Part shown: piece by piece, positions 7,149-15,509 of the stretch
Layout of the letters: each line of letters opens with the position of its first letter
How positions within the stretch are numbered: the stretch's first letter is position 1
Source of the DNA: Clostridiales bacterium
GTDB lineage: Bacteria > Bacillota > Clostridia > TANB77 > CAG-508
Length of the DNA stretch: 26,128 nt
NCBI GenBank assembly: GCA_019419955.1
Contig: JAHZIB010000020.1
Location: 1-26,128 of the forward strand
Direction: 5' to 3'
Notes under the pieces: generated by a model
What the model saw: the letters and a program-made list of their open reading frames with translations, nothing else
The model's database searches: none
Told to the model about the DNA's origin: nothing
Position numbers and translations under genes: made by a program

Positions 7149-9176
7149 TTAGAGTATTATTCTAAATACTTCTGCCACACTCCAGCACTGAGCAATTGTC
7201 CCCTGTGGCATATATTTTTTATTTTCTATATCATATAATTCACATATGTTTCCAATTGTTTTACCTTCCATTATTTCTTTTGTAAATGTAATCTTAACAC
7301 TCTTCTTAAAATCTAAAAGTTTGCTTTCCAATTCTTTTTTTCTACTCTTATTTTTTTCCACTTTAATCATATTCTTTAATGAATCATAATACAAACCTAA
7401 TAACCAAGGCCATATGACTCCTTGATGATAGCTCATATCTCTTTTTATCATGTCTCCTTCATATCTTTCAGTATAACCCGGTTCCCCTTTAGCCAGTGTT
7501 CTCAAACCATATGGAGTTAATAACTTTTTTTCCACAGTACTCATTATTTCACTTGCTATCTCTGAATTTGGCTCAATTACAGGATATGAAAGAGATAGTG
7601 AAAATAGCTGATTTGGTCTTATCTTAGAATCTCCCAAAACATCATATAAAGACTTCCTTTTTTTGTTATAAAATTTTTCATTAAAACTCTTTTTGCATCT
7701 TTTAGCTAAATCTGTATATCTTTTTGCTTCCTCTTTTCCTCTCATCAAAGTCGTAAACTCTTCCATAAGCTTTAAAGCATTGTACCACATACTATTTATC
7801 TCTACTGCTTTACCATTTCTAGGAGTTACTACATAGTCTCCTATCTTTGCATCCATCCAAGTATTTTGTATATTTTCTGTCCCAGAACAAATTAAATAAT
7901 CTTCATCCATATAAATATTGTTACCATCTATATCTATTCTATCTTGATAAGCATTCATTATTCTTACCAAAGATGGATATATATTTTCTCTAACCCATTC
8001 ATATTCATTAGTGTAATTCAAAAATCTCTTCGTTGCTTCAAATAACAGAAGTGAAGCATCCACACTATTATATAATGGTCTTGAATCATAACCTGAATAT
8101 CCATTTGGCACTAAACCATATTTAATATCTCTAATACATGTAAGCAAAACCTCTTTTGCTTCACTAAATCTTCTTGTCTTTAGTAAAGTACCTTCAAAAG
8201 AAATTAATGTATCTCTACCCCAATCCAAAAACCATGGGTATCCAGCAATCAACGTATATAGCGCAAAAGATGGTCTATAAACTACAAAATTATCTGTTGC
8301 AATAGTAAAATTTTTCACCATATTTATATAATCAGGGTCTTTTGATTCTTTCTTTTTCTCATCTAATAAATCAGTATTATAAATTATTGTACTTAATCTA
8401 ACAATCTCATTATTTATCAAATCTTTTCCGTCTAATTCCTCTATATTTTGCTCTAAAGAACATACAAACGTTACGTACTTGCTCTCATTTGGTTCCAATT
8501 CAATCTCATAAACACCTGGAACCACATGATTTTCTTTTGCCATTTGTCCTCTTTTTTCTTCTTCTATATAATACATATTCTTAAACATGTCATTATCATG
8601 CTTTATATATTTGCCTTCAGAAGAGTAAAAATATATTGGATTTTGCTGGTTTCCATCAAAAATAAGACTTACTTTATTGTTAGCTATGTTTTGTTGTACT
8701 TCAATGTTCTCCTTGTTATTTACAGTATGAAACCCCCTAAAGTTAACAATTGGAGCCAATGTCAATCTTGCCTTCTTGTCCCCATTCTTCACATAGTAAT
8801 ATAATGAGACCAAGTTTTTACCATGTTCCATACAAACAAACTTCTTTATACTAACATTCTCCACCTCATATGTAAAAACAGGTATATATTCTTTTTCAAA
8901 ACTTATTAGATTTTTATACCCATCTGAAATATTATTTTCACACACATTAGTATATAAATTATAATTTTTCCCTTCTATTTCTATACCCTCATCAACTTTT
9001 GCTAATATAAGTTGTCTATTTCCTGGTGGCATCAATGGTGCCACTAATAACCCATGATACTTTCTCGTATTAGCACCTATAATTGTAGAACTACTATAGC
9101 CTCCAATTCCATTAGTTATTATCCATTCTCGTTTTAACCCCTCTTCTAAACTTATCTGTTCTTTCTCAAATTTCAT
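7149..9176 (-). CDS. Glycogen debranching enzyme (amylo-alpha-1,6-glucosidase type)
   Basis: Enzymes of this family remove alpha-1,6 branch residues during glycogen breakdown. Of the 675 residues, about 1-270 form the N-terminal beta domain (NGIGGYSSSTI, NTRKYHGLLVAPL). About 290-675 form the (alpha/alpha)6 barrel, with GYPWFLDWGRDTLISFEGTL (312-331), PNGYSGYDSRPLYNSVDASL, WMDAKIGD, PRNGKAVEINSMWYNAL, RPNQLFSLSLSYPV, YGLRTLA, SYHQGVIWPWLLGLYYD and QGTIAQCWSVAEVF. The acidic residues of GRD and WMDAKIGD are the expected catalytic/substrate residues. GGAGG lies 6 bases before the ATG. It follows yvcK by 57 bases in the same direction, linking a glycogen enzyme to a carbon-metabolism regulator. 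Confidence 0.93.
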   Translation of the reverse strand: MKFEKEQISLEEGLKREWIITNGIGGYSSSTIIGANTRKYHGLLVAPLMPPGNRQLILAKVDEGIEIEGKNYNLYTNVCENNISDGYKNLISFEKEYIPVFTYEVENVSIKKFVCMEHGKNLVSLYYYVKNGDKKARLTLAPIVNFRGFHTVNNKENIEVQQNIANNKVSLIFDGNQQNPIYFYSSEGKYIKHDNDMFKNMYYIEEEKRGQMAKENHVVPGVYEIELEPNESKYVTFVCSLEQNIEELDGKDLINNEIVRLSTIIYNTDLLDEKKKESKDPDYINMVKNFTIATDNFVVYRPSFALYTLIAGYPWFLDWGRDTLISFEGTLLKTRRFSEAKEVLLTCIRDIKYGLVPNGYSGYDSRPLYNSVDASLLLFEATKRFLNYTNEYEWVRENIYPSLVRIMNAYQDRIDIDGNNIYMDEDYLICSGTENIQNTWMDAKIGDYVVTPRNGKAVEINSMWYNALKLMEEFTTLMRGKEEAKRYTDLAKRCKKSFNEKFYNKKRKSLYDVLGDSKIRPNQLFSLSLSYPVIEPNSEIASEIMSTVEKKLLTPYGLRTLAKGEPGYTERYEGDMIKRDMSYHQGVIWPWLLGLYYDSLKNMIKVEKNKSRKKELESKLLDFKKSVKITFTKEIMEGKTIGNICELYDIENKKYMPQGTIAQCWSVAEVFRIIL

Positions 9177-9233
9177 TTGTTTCCTCCATCTTTTATTTTA
9201 TTCACCATAATTAAGTGTTCTGTATCTCACTTT

Positions 9234-10754
9234 TTAGTCTTTCCCTATCTTACTATTTTGAATTTTCTTTTTTTCTTTTTGCTTTAAATCAGATTCTTGT
9301 ATCGACTCTATCCTATCACTATATTTTTCAAAGAATTTGCTCTTTCTCTCTTTACCCTTCATTCTATTACCTTTCTTTTTATCGTTTTTACTTTCAAACT
9401 CTTTTGCCTGTTGTTTTAAGGTTCTTTTGCTAGACTTCAACTTCTTATTAAGCATTACATATTGTGCATTATTTTCCATATTGTTAAATTTTAAATCATC
9501 ACAAATCAATTGAATTATTGATGCAGCAATTGCATCAGGATTATGACGTATAAAACCATTTTCAATATGCGACAATTTCCTCTGAATTAAATAAACTCCT
9601 TCGACTTTAACTTTTGATGTGTCTTGCTCTACAAGTTCAGCACCCTCCATATTATACTTTCTTATGTATTCTGGAATAATTTCGCCCGTATCATACATAC
9701 AATACTCTATAATTCCTTTTCCCGCATGCTCATTTATTGCCTTTATATGTTCCGACAAGCTGTAATTATCTGTTTGTCCTGGCTCAGTCATCAAGTTACT
9801 AACATATATCTTAAACCCTCTACTTTCCTTAATTGTCTTTGCAACACCTTTTACTAATAAATTTGGAATAACATTAGTATACAAGCTACCTGGTCCAATT
9901 ACTATTGCATCTGCCTCCATAATTGCTTCAATAACGCCAGGAGCTGGTTTGCAATTTGATGGACTAATAAATATTCTGCTAATCTTACATGTCTTATTAT
10001 TAATAACTTCTGGAATTTTATCTTTACTTTCAATTACAGTACCATCTTCAAGCTCTGCACAAATTTTAATTTCTTCCATAGTCACTGGCAGTACCTTACC
10101 AGTTATATTAAATATATTTTCAGATTGTTTCACAGATTCTGCAAAATCCTTGTGTAAATCTTGCATTGCCAAGAAATATATGTCACTAAAAGATAAACTA
10201 CTAAGCCTTCCAGACGAAAATTTAAAATTCATTAACTTTTCCATTTCTTCTTCATTTGAAGACAAAGCAACAATACTTTCTGTAATATCATCTAAAGGTA
10301 ATGTTTCTAACTGTTTTCTCGACTCTGTTTTGCCTAATCCATAATCTGAAACTGTAACAATAGCAGTAATATTATCAGTATAATTTTTAAGGCCTTTTAA
10401 AACCGAATTCAAGCCACTACCCCCACCAATAACAACAACTTTTGGGCCTTGATTATAAACCTTTTTATTAAAAATTAAAGATTTAACCTTAGACTTATCA
10501 TCTTTTACTCTACTATCTGTATCTTCAACAAGAATTTCTAGTGTTCTTCTTTGTATAGCCACAATTCCATAAACAACAAATATAAATCCCAAAACAAAAA
10601 TGCCAACAACTTTTGCAACATCTATAAATTCCATTTGCCTACTTGTCAATACTATTGCCATTCCATAGCAACACGCTACTATTCCAATCAAGATAAGTAG
10701 TATCCACCTTTTAATTTTCGTATTTGAATTAAACCATCTAAAAAAACTTTTCAT
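9234..10754 (-). CDS. yvcK: YvcK/CofD-like protein, membrane-anchored and divergent
   Basis: YvcK proteins (often called gluconeogenesis factor) bind UDP-sugars and control carbon flow and cell-wall synthesis. The protein has 506 residues. Two N-terminal membrane helices (about 17-37 and 44-65) precede the Rossmann-like core starting PKVVVIGGGSGLNSVLKGL, with ITAIVTVSD, ADAIVIGPGSLYTNVIPNLLVKGV and NLMTEPGQTDNYSLSEHI. The highly conserved DDGGSSGRLR loop of typical YvcK reads DYGLGKTESRK here, and the following 'GHSxGNLLLAAL' region is also altered (LSFSDIYFLAM), so ligand use may differ. The last ~70 residues are very basic. It lies 59 bases after murB, as in the common murB-rapZ-yvcK-whiA cluster, but rapZ and whiA are absent here. 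Confidence 0.88.
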   Translation of the reverse strand: MKSFFRWFNSNTKIKRWILLILIGIVACCYGMAIVLTSRQMEFIDVAKVVGIFVLGFIFVVYGIVAIQRRTLEILVEDTDSRVKDDKSKVKSLIFNKKVYNQGPKVVVIGGGSGLNSVLKGLKNYTDNITAIVTVSDYGLGKTESRKQLETLPLDDITESIVALSSNEEEMEKLMNFKFSSGRLSSLSFSDIYFLAMQDLHKDFAESVKQSENIFNITGKVLPVTMEEIKICAELEDGTVIESKDKIPEVINNKTCKISRIFISPSNCKPAPGVIEAIMEADAIVIGPGSLYTNVIPNLLVKGVAKTIKESRGFKIYVSNLMTEPGQTDNYSLSEHIKAINEHAGKGIIEYCMYDTGEIIPEYIRKYNMEGAELVEQDTSKVKVEGVYLIQRKLSHIENGFIRHNPDAIAASIIQLICDDLKFNNMENNAQYVMLNKKLKSSKRTLKQQAKEFESKNDKKKGNRMKGKERKSKFFEKYSDRIESIQESDLKQKEKKKIQNSKIGKD

Positions 10755-10813
10755 TATTTCAATCTACCCTTCCATAATTTTAATGCTCATCAATCTAATG
10801 TAGTGTTTATCTA

Positions 10814-11797
10814 TTAATCACCTATAATCTCAATTTCTAACTTAATTAACTTTCCCGTCTTTTCATAGACTACTTTTTTTATATGTTCTATTAAATCCAA
10901 AATATTCTGTGCAGTAGCATCACCAGTATTTACTATAAAACCTGCATGTTTCTCAGAAACTTGAGCGCCACCTATACTATACCCTTTAAGTCCACATTCA
11001 TCAATAATCTTGGCAGTTATATAACCTTCTCCTCTTTTAAAAGTACTACCCGCACTTGGTAAATCAGGTTGTTTCTCTTTTCTAGACTTCAAAAACTCAT
11101 CCATTTTACACTTAATATCTTCTTTATTACCCTTTTTCAATTTTAATTTTGTCTCTAATATAACATACCTGTTACTATGAAAAATACTATCCCTATAAAT
11201 AAACTCTTGCTCTTCATTACTTAATTCAACAATCTCTGGTTCATCTGACTTTTCAATATATTCTTCAATTTCTATATCATCTATATTAGTTTTTTGTGTA
11301 AGCATATTATACCTTTTTAAATCCAAACATTTTGTCGAAATAACAATATCCTTCATCTCAGAACCGTATGCACCAGCATTCATTCTTACTGCTCCACCAA
11401 TTGTTCCTGGTATACCTACTGCAAATTCAAATCCAGTCATTTCACTTTTCAAAAGTTCTTGTGCAAGAACTGCTAGCTTAACACCTGCCCCTACAATTAC
11501 AGTTTCATTTTCCAAATTTATCTTTATATCCTCAAATTCTATTTTAACAACTATACCTCTTATACCATTATCTCTTACAAGCAAATTGCTTCCATTTCCA
11601 ATAATCGTAATGTGAATATCATTCTTCCTTGCAACCTTTATAATAAATTTTAGCTGTTCTAGATTCTTCACTTTTATAAATATATCTGCATTTCCTCCAA
11701 CTCTAAAAGTTGTATGCTTACTCATTGGTTCATTCATGTAAATTTGTTCTGAAGGTACTTCTTTGGTTAATTCTTGACATATCTGTAAAATATTCAA
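10814..11797 (-). CDS. murB: UDP-N-acetylenolpyruvoylglucosamine reductase
   Basis: MurB reduces UDP-GlcNAc-enolpyruvate to UDP-MurNAc with NADPH and FAD, the second committed step of peptidoglycan synthesis. In this 327-residue cytosolic protein, the FAD-binding part shows TTFRVGG, NGSNLLVRDNGIRG and GFEFAVGIPGTIGGAVRMNAG. The substrate domain has YRDSIF and PSAGSTFKRG with the proton-donor Ser, and the C-terminal Glu lies in LEIEIIGD. About 25 extra acidic residues (DDIEIEEYIEKSDEPEIVEL) are inserted just before YRDSIF. Start is TTG at 11797 with AGGAGG about 9 bases upstream. A short upstream ORF overlaps it. First gene of murB-yvcK-debranching enzyme. Confidence 0.95.
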   Translation of the reverse strand: MNILQICQELTKEVPSEQIYMNEPMSKHTTFRVGGNADIFIKVKNLEQLKFIIKVARKNDIHITIIGNGSNLLVRDNGIRGIVVKIEFEDIKINLENETVIVGAGVKLAVLAQELLKSEMTGFEFAVGIPGTIGGAVRMNAGAYGSEMKDIVISTKCLDLKRYNMLTQKTNIDDIEIEEYIEKSDEPEIVELSNEEQEFIYRDSIFHSNRYVILETKLKLKKGNKEDIKCKMDEFLKSRKEKQPDLPSAGSTFKRGEGYITAKIIDECGLKGYSIGGAQVSEKHAGFIVNTGDATAQNILDLIEHIKKVVYEKTGKLIKLEIEIIGD

Positions 11798-11838
11798 TGT
11801 AAAGCTCCTCCTAACTTTTCATAAGAATAAAGCAACAT
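11794..11838 (-). CDS. Possible 14-codon leader ORF overlapping the murB start
   Basis: The minus strand reads a good AGGAG, six bases, then ATG and 14 codons (MLLYSYEKLGGALH) ending in TGA. The TGA overlaps the TTG start of murB (TTGA). The murB ribosome binding site lies inside this ORF, so translation of the leader could couple to, or control, murB. No expression evidence. Confidence 0.4.
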   Translation of the reverse strand: MLLYSYEKLGGALH

Positions 11839-12015
11839 ATTTTGCTCCTGCCCTTTAAATTAATATTATTAAATCACAAAGAGCAAACTTCTTTTTACTA
11901 TAATATTATTTCTTAATAATTTATATTATTAATTGCATATAAATTTTATCATTTTTAGCAAATAATTACAAGAGTTATACTATTTTTTTCATGTCTTTAG
12001 TTACAGGATAATGGT

Positions 12016-12205
12016 TTAAAAAAATAATTGTTCTGCAACGGGAGTTCCATTAAAAGTTTTCACAAACCAACGCTTACCAAGCTTGCGAAAATTTTTAGTT
12101 AATTGGAATCCCCCTGCGTGAACTTCAAATGTGCAATAACCATTAGCAACGGCAAAATACATATCTTCACTTTGCCCGGACAGCCCAAGGTAGACTAAGC
12201 TTGTT
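12016..12205 (-). repeat. Dispersed coding-like repeat, longest copy
   Basis: This stretch is clearly richer in G+C than the surrounding intergenic DNA. It is open on the minus strand for 83 codons (12267-12016), reading YLGLSGQSEDMYFAVANGYC, then TFEVHAGGFQLTKN and NGTPVAEQLFF. The only start is a TTG inside the U-run of the rdgB terminator, with no ribosome binding site, so I do not call it a gene. Part 12141-12205 matches 12974-13038 (opposite strand) at about 47 of 65 bases without gaps, several differences being synonymous. Part 12120-12145 matches 1097-1122 exactly. It is most likely a decayed member of a dispersed repeat family. Confidence 0.65.
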
Positions 12206-12265
12206 GTATATAAAAAATCATTAAATATACTTAAACATGAAGAAAAAAAACGATATTCCCTATAC

Positions 12266-12296
12266 AATAAAAAAGAGCTATAAAATTATAACTCTT
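12266..12296 (-). terminator. Terminator of rdgB
   Basis: The minus strand reads AAGAGTTATAATTTTATAGC with closing CTCTT, then TTTTTATTG. The arms AAGAG...CTCTT are extended by TATAA/TTATA with one bulge each side. It lies immediately after the rdgB stop. Confidence 0.75.
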
Positions 12297-12922
12297 CACT
12301 TAATATTTCTCTTTTTAAACTCTTTTAATAATTGCTTAACTGCAAGATCCCTATGATTATGTGTTGCCTCATATGTCGTTTCATCTAAATCACTTAAAGG
12401 TCTATCAAAACCCTCTGGAATAAATATTGGTATATATGTTAGTCCACCAAGTCTTCCTGGAGTTTTAGCAACTCTCCCCTTACATTCGCCTCTTGCAACT
12501 ATTTTTTCACCATCAGGAAGAATCGCTGTTAATACACATACAAATGTACAACTCCTTTCTTCCTCTTTTTCATATTGACTCATCTCACTTAATAACTTCG
12601 TTAATTTTTCAACTTGTGTAGCATCTTTTCCTGCATATCTAGCGGAATGCACACCCGGCCTTCCATTTAATTTGTCAATGCATAAACCAGCATCATCTGT
12701 AATAATTATTTTACCATTTATATCATTATTCTCGCAAAATTTTTTTATTACATTAGCTTTTATATCCGAATTATCCTCAAATGTCTCTCCATCTTCAATT
12801 ATCTCCTGTTTAAAGCCAATATCTTTTAATGTATATAATTTAGCATCTATATTATTATCTTTTAAAATTTTTATCATTGAAATAGTTTTTCCCTGATTGC
12901 TTGTTCCATATATTATTTCCAT
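12296..12922 (-). CDS. rdgB: XTP/dITP diphosphatase (Ham1/RdgB family), divergent
   Basis: This family hydrolyses non-canonical purine nucleotides (dITP, XTP) to keep them out of DNA. The 208-residue protein shows the N-terminal substrate loop TSNQGKT, then GETFEDNSDIKAN (the conserved Glu and Asn for metal and substrate), DDAGLCIDKLNGRPGVHSAR with the catalytic Asp pair, GRLGGLTYIPIFIPEG, and HRDLAVKQL near the end. Two canonical pieces are altered: the usual G-Y-D-P-I-F lacks its Asp (T-Y-I-P-I-F), and S-H-R-G is N-H-R-D. Activity or specificity could therefore differ. GGAGG lies 6 bases before the ATG. It stands alone, bounded by a terminator. Confidence 0.85.
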   Translation of the reverse strand: MEIIYGTSNQGKTISMIKILKDNNIDAKLYTLKDIGFKQEIIEDGETFEDNSDIKANVIKKFCENNDINGKIIITDDAGLCIDKLNGRPGVHSARYAGKDATQVEKLTKLLSEMSQYEKEEERSCTFVCVLTAILPDGEKIVARGECKGRVAKTPGRLGGLTYIPIFIPEGFDRPLSDLDETTYEATHNHRDLAVKQLLKEFKKRNIK

Positions 12923-12973
12923 AGTATACCTCCTTTTTATTGCATAAGAAATTACACATAAAATTTCTGGAGT

Positions 12974-13038
12974 AACAAGGTTAGGCTATCTTGGGCTGTT
13001 CAATCAAAGCGAGAACTTGTATTCTTCAGTTGCTCCAG
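12974..13038 (+). repeat. Dispersed coding-like repeat, second copy
   Basis: Aligns without gaps to 12141-12205 (minus strand), about 47 of 65 bases identical, around the shared CTTGGGCTGT. Both copies are open in the same frame (YLGLFNQSENLYSSVAP here); the frame here has no start codon and ends at TAA near 13081. It lies upstream of rdgB in opposite orientation. Confidence 0.6.
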
Positions 13039-13165
13039 AGACTGACTCTACGAAATATCTTTCATGTTTTTTCACTTATTAATAAACTCTTGCTTCACAT
13101 ATTCTTACCATTTGCTTTCACTTCTAATATTATACAATATATAACTTCAAATTACTAGCGAACAG

Positions 13166-13197
13166 CAAAAAAATAACAGATTAAAAATTATCTGTTA
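13166..13197 (-). terminator. Terminator downstream of the accessory operon
   Basis: Arms TAACAGAT and ATCTGTTA are followed on the minus strand by TTTTTTT. It would end transcripts coming from the accessory genes before they reach rdgB. Confidence 0.75.
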
Positions 13198-13210
13198 CTT
13201 TATTGGCTCC

Positions 13211-13245
13211 TTTGCGAGAGACGTTTTCGAAAAAACTGTCGCAAA
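13211..13245. repeat. Inverted repeat (hairpin)
   Basis: TTTGCGA and TCGCAAA close a hairpin that continues through GTTTT/AAAAAC around TCG. There is no clear U-run, so terminator, transposon end or protein-binding site are all possible. Confidence 0.45.
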
Positions 13246-13389
13246 AAAGTTACTTATTTCCGTTTCAAATGTAGTTATAGCAATGTATTACAAGAATTGT
13301 ATTCACAAGTTGGCATTTTTTTCTATAACTATGCTTTTAATTTAACATAACTTTTTAAGTTTTGCAAGTTATTATTTCACTTTTTGTGA

Positions 13390-13987
13390 TTATTTTACTT
13401 TTTTAATAAATAGAAAATTAAACGATTCTTTTCTTCCTGTCATATTTTTAATAATAGTATCATAATCAAATGACTTTCCTAGTTGCTCATCTCCTATTTT
13501 ATTAGAATTAATTACATAAAATTTTTTTTTCATCTATATCACTAATTACTAGATAATGTCCATTTTTAGAAAATGTCAAAGGACTTATTTCAGATGGACC
13601 AACGTGAATTATAGCCATATTTCCTTCTTTCATTAGATCAACAATTTTTTGCTTTTGAGTATTAGGATTTGAAAAGTCTATTTTTACAATTTCATATGTA
13701 ATATTAAATTTGTCTTCTTCTATTAATCTCTCTATACAATAAACTAAACCTTTGTCATTAATGCCTCTATTTCTTAAGTAAGTTGTGTCAAAATTACCTT
13801 TCTTATCAAATAATATTTTTTTAGCTACATCTATTGGATTGACTTCAAATCCATAATTTATTAATATATTCGCTATAGAAGTAGGTCCACATCCATATTT
13901 TTCCAAACTCCAATCTAATTATATTAATTTATCTATTTCTTTTAGATGAAAATCTCTTTGTTTGTATCTTATTCTATTAGTATTCAA
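13390..13987 (-). pseudogene. C39-like cysteine peptidase, broken by a stop codon and a frameshift
   Basis: A TTG at 13987 with GAGGAGG upstream starts MNTNRIRYKQRDFHLKEIDK, followed two codons later by in-frame TAA. Beyond it the same frame reads LDWSLEKYGCGPTSIANI, the active-site Cys motif of papain-like C39 peptidases, and KNGHYLVISDID, the His/Asp motif. A run of nine A (13522-13530) then shifts the frame. With eight A the protein continues as KKFYVINSNKIGDEQLGKSF and ends FLFIKKVK at 13390, giving 198 residues in total. The piece open in the current sequence is 13508-13906. It is the last gene of the DUF1016-RloC operon. It is either dead, or read through low-level slippage. C39 domains often process or degrade peptides, but no partner is evident. 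Confidence 0.7.
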
Positions 13988-14005
13988 TATAAAACCTCCT
14001 CAAAA

Positions 14006-14809
14006 TTAATTACTTGCAATATAATATAGGACTGTCATTGTATAATAAAAATCTTCTTTTTCAAACTCTTTCTTTAAATTTCTTAATAGTTCTTCCATTT
14101 CATTTTTTACTTTTTTCGATACATTACTTTTATTTATAGCACTTCTGAATCCAATAGAACTGTCGAAAAACTTTAATCTTTGTTCAAGTGTTTTTCCAAT
14201 AGTGTCACTGACTGAATAATATAATTTTATATCCTTATAATTATTTTGAACTAAATACTTATATACTTTTTTACCTATATACCTATCTGTATATTTAGTT
14301 ATATCTTGTTTTACCATAATTTCATTTTCATATAAATTAAATACTCTTTTTAACAATCCTTTACTATCTGGATAACAAAATTTAAAGCTATCATCTGGTA
14401 CTTTAATTATTATTATTCCTCTATCTGTAAGCATCCATTTTAACTTTTTTAAAATATCTTGTGGATTTTCTAAATGTTGCAAAACATATGATAAATTTAT
14501 AATATCATATGTTGAATTATTATCTAAATCATCAATATTTTTTAGTTGGAAATTATATTTTTTATTTCCTTGAAAATTACTTTTTGCTTCTTTTATTGCA
14601 TTTTCATCTACATCTATTCCTACAATTTGTGTAATATTATCATATTCATCAAATAACATCTTTGTTTTAAAACCATTTGAACATCCAATATCTAATACTT
14701 TTAAATTATCATATTTTAATATTCCAGATTGGTTTAAAACATATTCATCAAACTCTTGATTTCCAATTGCTTGTCGTTCAAGTTTATTTAAATTCCAATT
14801 ATTTCCCAT
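14006..14809 (-). CDS. Class I SAM-dependent methyltransferase, substrate unknown
   Basis: Motif I VLDIGCSNGFKT binds S-adenosylmethionine. VGIDVDENAIKEAK is motif II, and YDIINLSYVLQHLENPQDIL with GIIIIKVPDD matches the post-motif regions of the Methyltransf_11/UbiE-like group. There is no NPPY motif, so DNA adenine or cytosine methylation is not indicated. The C-terminal ~100 residues are helical and variable, perhaps the substrate lid. ATG at 14809 begins MGNNWNLNKLER; an upstream in-frame TTG at 14833 would overlap the dehydrogenase gene by 14 bases. Neither start has an ideally placed ribosome binding site. It sits tightly between the dehydrogenase and the C39 gene. Confidence 0.85.
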   Translation of the reverse strand: MGNNWNLNKLERQAIGNQEFDEYVLNQSGILKYDNLKVLDIGCSNGFKTKMLFDEYDNITQIVGIDVDENAIKEAKSNFQGNKKYNFQLKNIDDLDNNSTYDIINLSYVLQHLENPQDILKKLKWMLTDRGIIIIKVPDDSFKFCYPDSKGLLKRVFNLYENEIMVKQDITKYTDRYIGKKVYKYLVQNNYKDIKLYYSVSDTIGKTLEQRLKFFDSSIGFRSAINKSNVSKKVKNEMEELLRNLKKEFEKEDFYYTMTVLYYIASN

Positions 14810-14819
14810 AAATATATTT

Positions 14820-15509
14820 TTAATTCCTTTCAATTATTATATCTGCAACAGTTAGATTAGTTTCGTTTGTAACATTATCTATAATTGTTTTTGCTACATC
14901 ACAAGGTTTCATAAAAGCAGATTGCTTTTCTTCTGATACATAATCTCTACTATTTTTGTAAAACTCTGTATTTATTCCTCCTGGATATACACCAATTACT
15001 TTGACACTTGTACCTTTATATGCTACTTTCAAACTTTCTGTGTACCCTCTTTCTCCCCATTTAGTTGCACAATATACCGCTTCTTGTTTGTTTCCTCGAA
15101 GTGCTGCAGAAGACATTATATTTACTATCATTAAATCTTTTTCTTTTTTTACTTTTAAGGTTTCAGTTGAAAATAAAATCATACCTTGTAAACCTTTCAA
15201 GCATTTATCTATATCTTCTTTTTCATACTCCGTAGGTAATTTAAATGAAGGCTCTCCTGCATTGTTGATTAGAATTTTTATATTTCCTAAATATGATATT
15301 TCATTAATAACAGTTTTAACAAATTCACTATCTGAAATATCTCCTATAAAACCTTTATAGTTATCTTTATATGTACTATCTAATATTTGCATTTTTTCAA
15401 TATCTCTATCTATATTACACACAAAGTAATCTTTTTGCATAAATTGCTTAACTAATTCTAAACCTAAGCCACTTGCTCCACCTGTTATAATAATTATTTC
15501 TTTATTCAC
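14820..15509 (-). CDS. Short-chain dehydrogenase/reductase (SDR)
   Basis: A classical SDR of 229 residues. TGGASGLGLELV is the NAD(P)-binding Gly-rich loop, NIDRD follows beta-2, INNAG is the structural motif, NIMSSAALRG holds the catalytic Ser, and YCATK is the Tyr-x-x-x-Lys pair, followed by VYPGGINTEF. Asp in NIDRD at the end of beta-2 favours NAD over NADP. The substrate cannot be predicted. GTG at 15509 overlaps the stop of the RloC-like gene (GTGA), with GAGGAGG 7 bases upstream, so the two are translationally coupled. Such coupling of a metabolic SDR to an anticodon-nuclease-like ATPase is unusual. Confidence 0.9.
   Translation of the reverse strand: MNKEIIIITGGASGLGLELVKQFMQKDYFVCNIDRDIEKMQILDSTYKDNYKGFIGDISDSEFVKTVINEISYLGNIKILINNAGEPSFKLPTEYEKEDIDKCLKGLQGMILFSTETLKVKKEKDLMIVNIMSSAALRGNKQEAVYCATKWGERGYTESLKVAYKGTSVKVIGVYPGGINTEFYKNSRDYVSEEKQSAFMKPCDVAKTIIDNVTNETNLTVADIIIERN

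Larger units (their letters stand above)
12923..13389. other. Intergenic region between rdgB and the accessory island
   Basis: No intact gene. It holds the second long copy of the dispersed repeat (12974-13038), a minus-strand terminator (13166-13197), a strong hairpin (13211-13245) and a candidate transposon end (13323-13337). The change from core to accessory gene content occurs here. Confidence 0.5.

Noticed and set aside
12016..12267. 83-codon minus-strand ORF as a real gene
   Set aside because: Its only start is a TTG inside the rdgB terminator U-run without a ribosome binding site. The sequence is a member of a dispersed repeat.
12970..13060. Riboswitch or T-box in the rdgB leader
   Set aside because: CTGGAG/CTCCAG can pair, but no T-box GGTGG or known aptamer motif is seen, and the segment matches a dispersed repeat in the opposite orientation.
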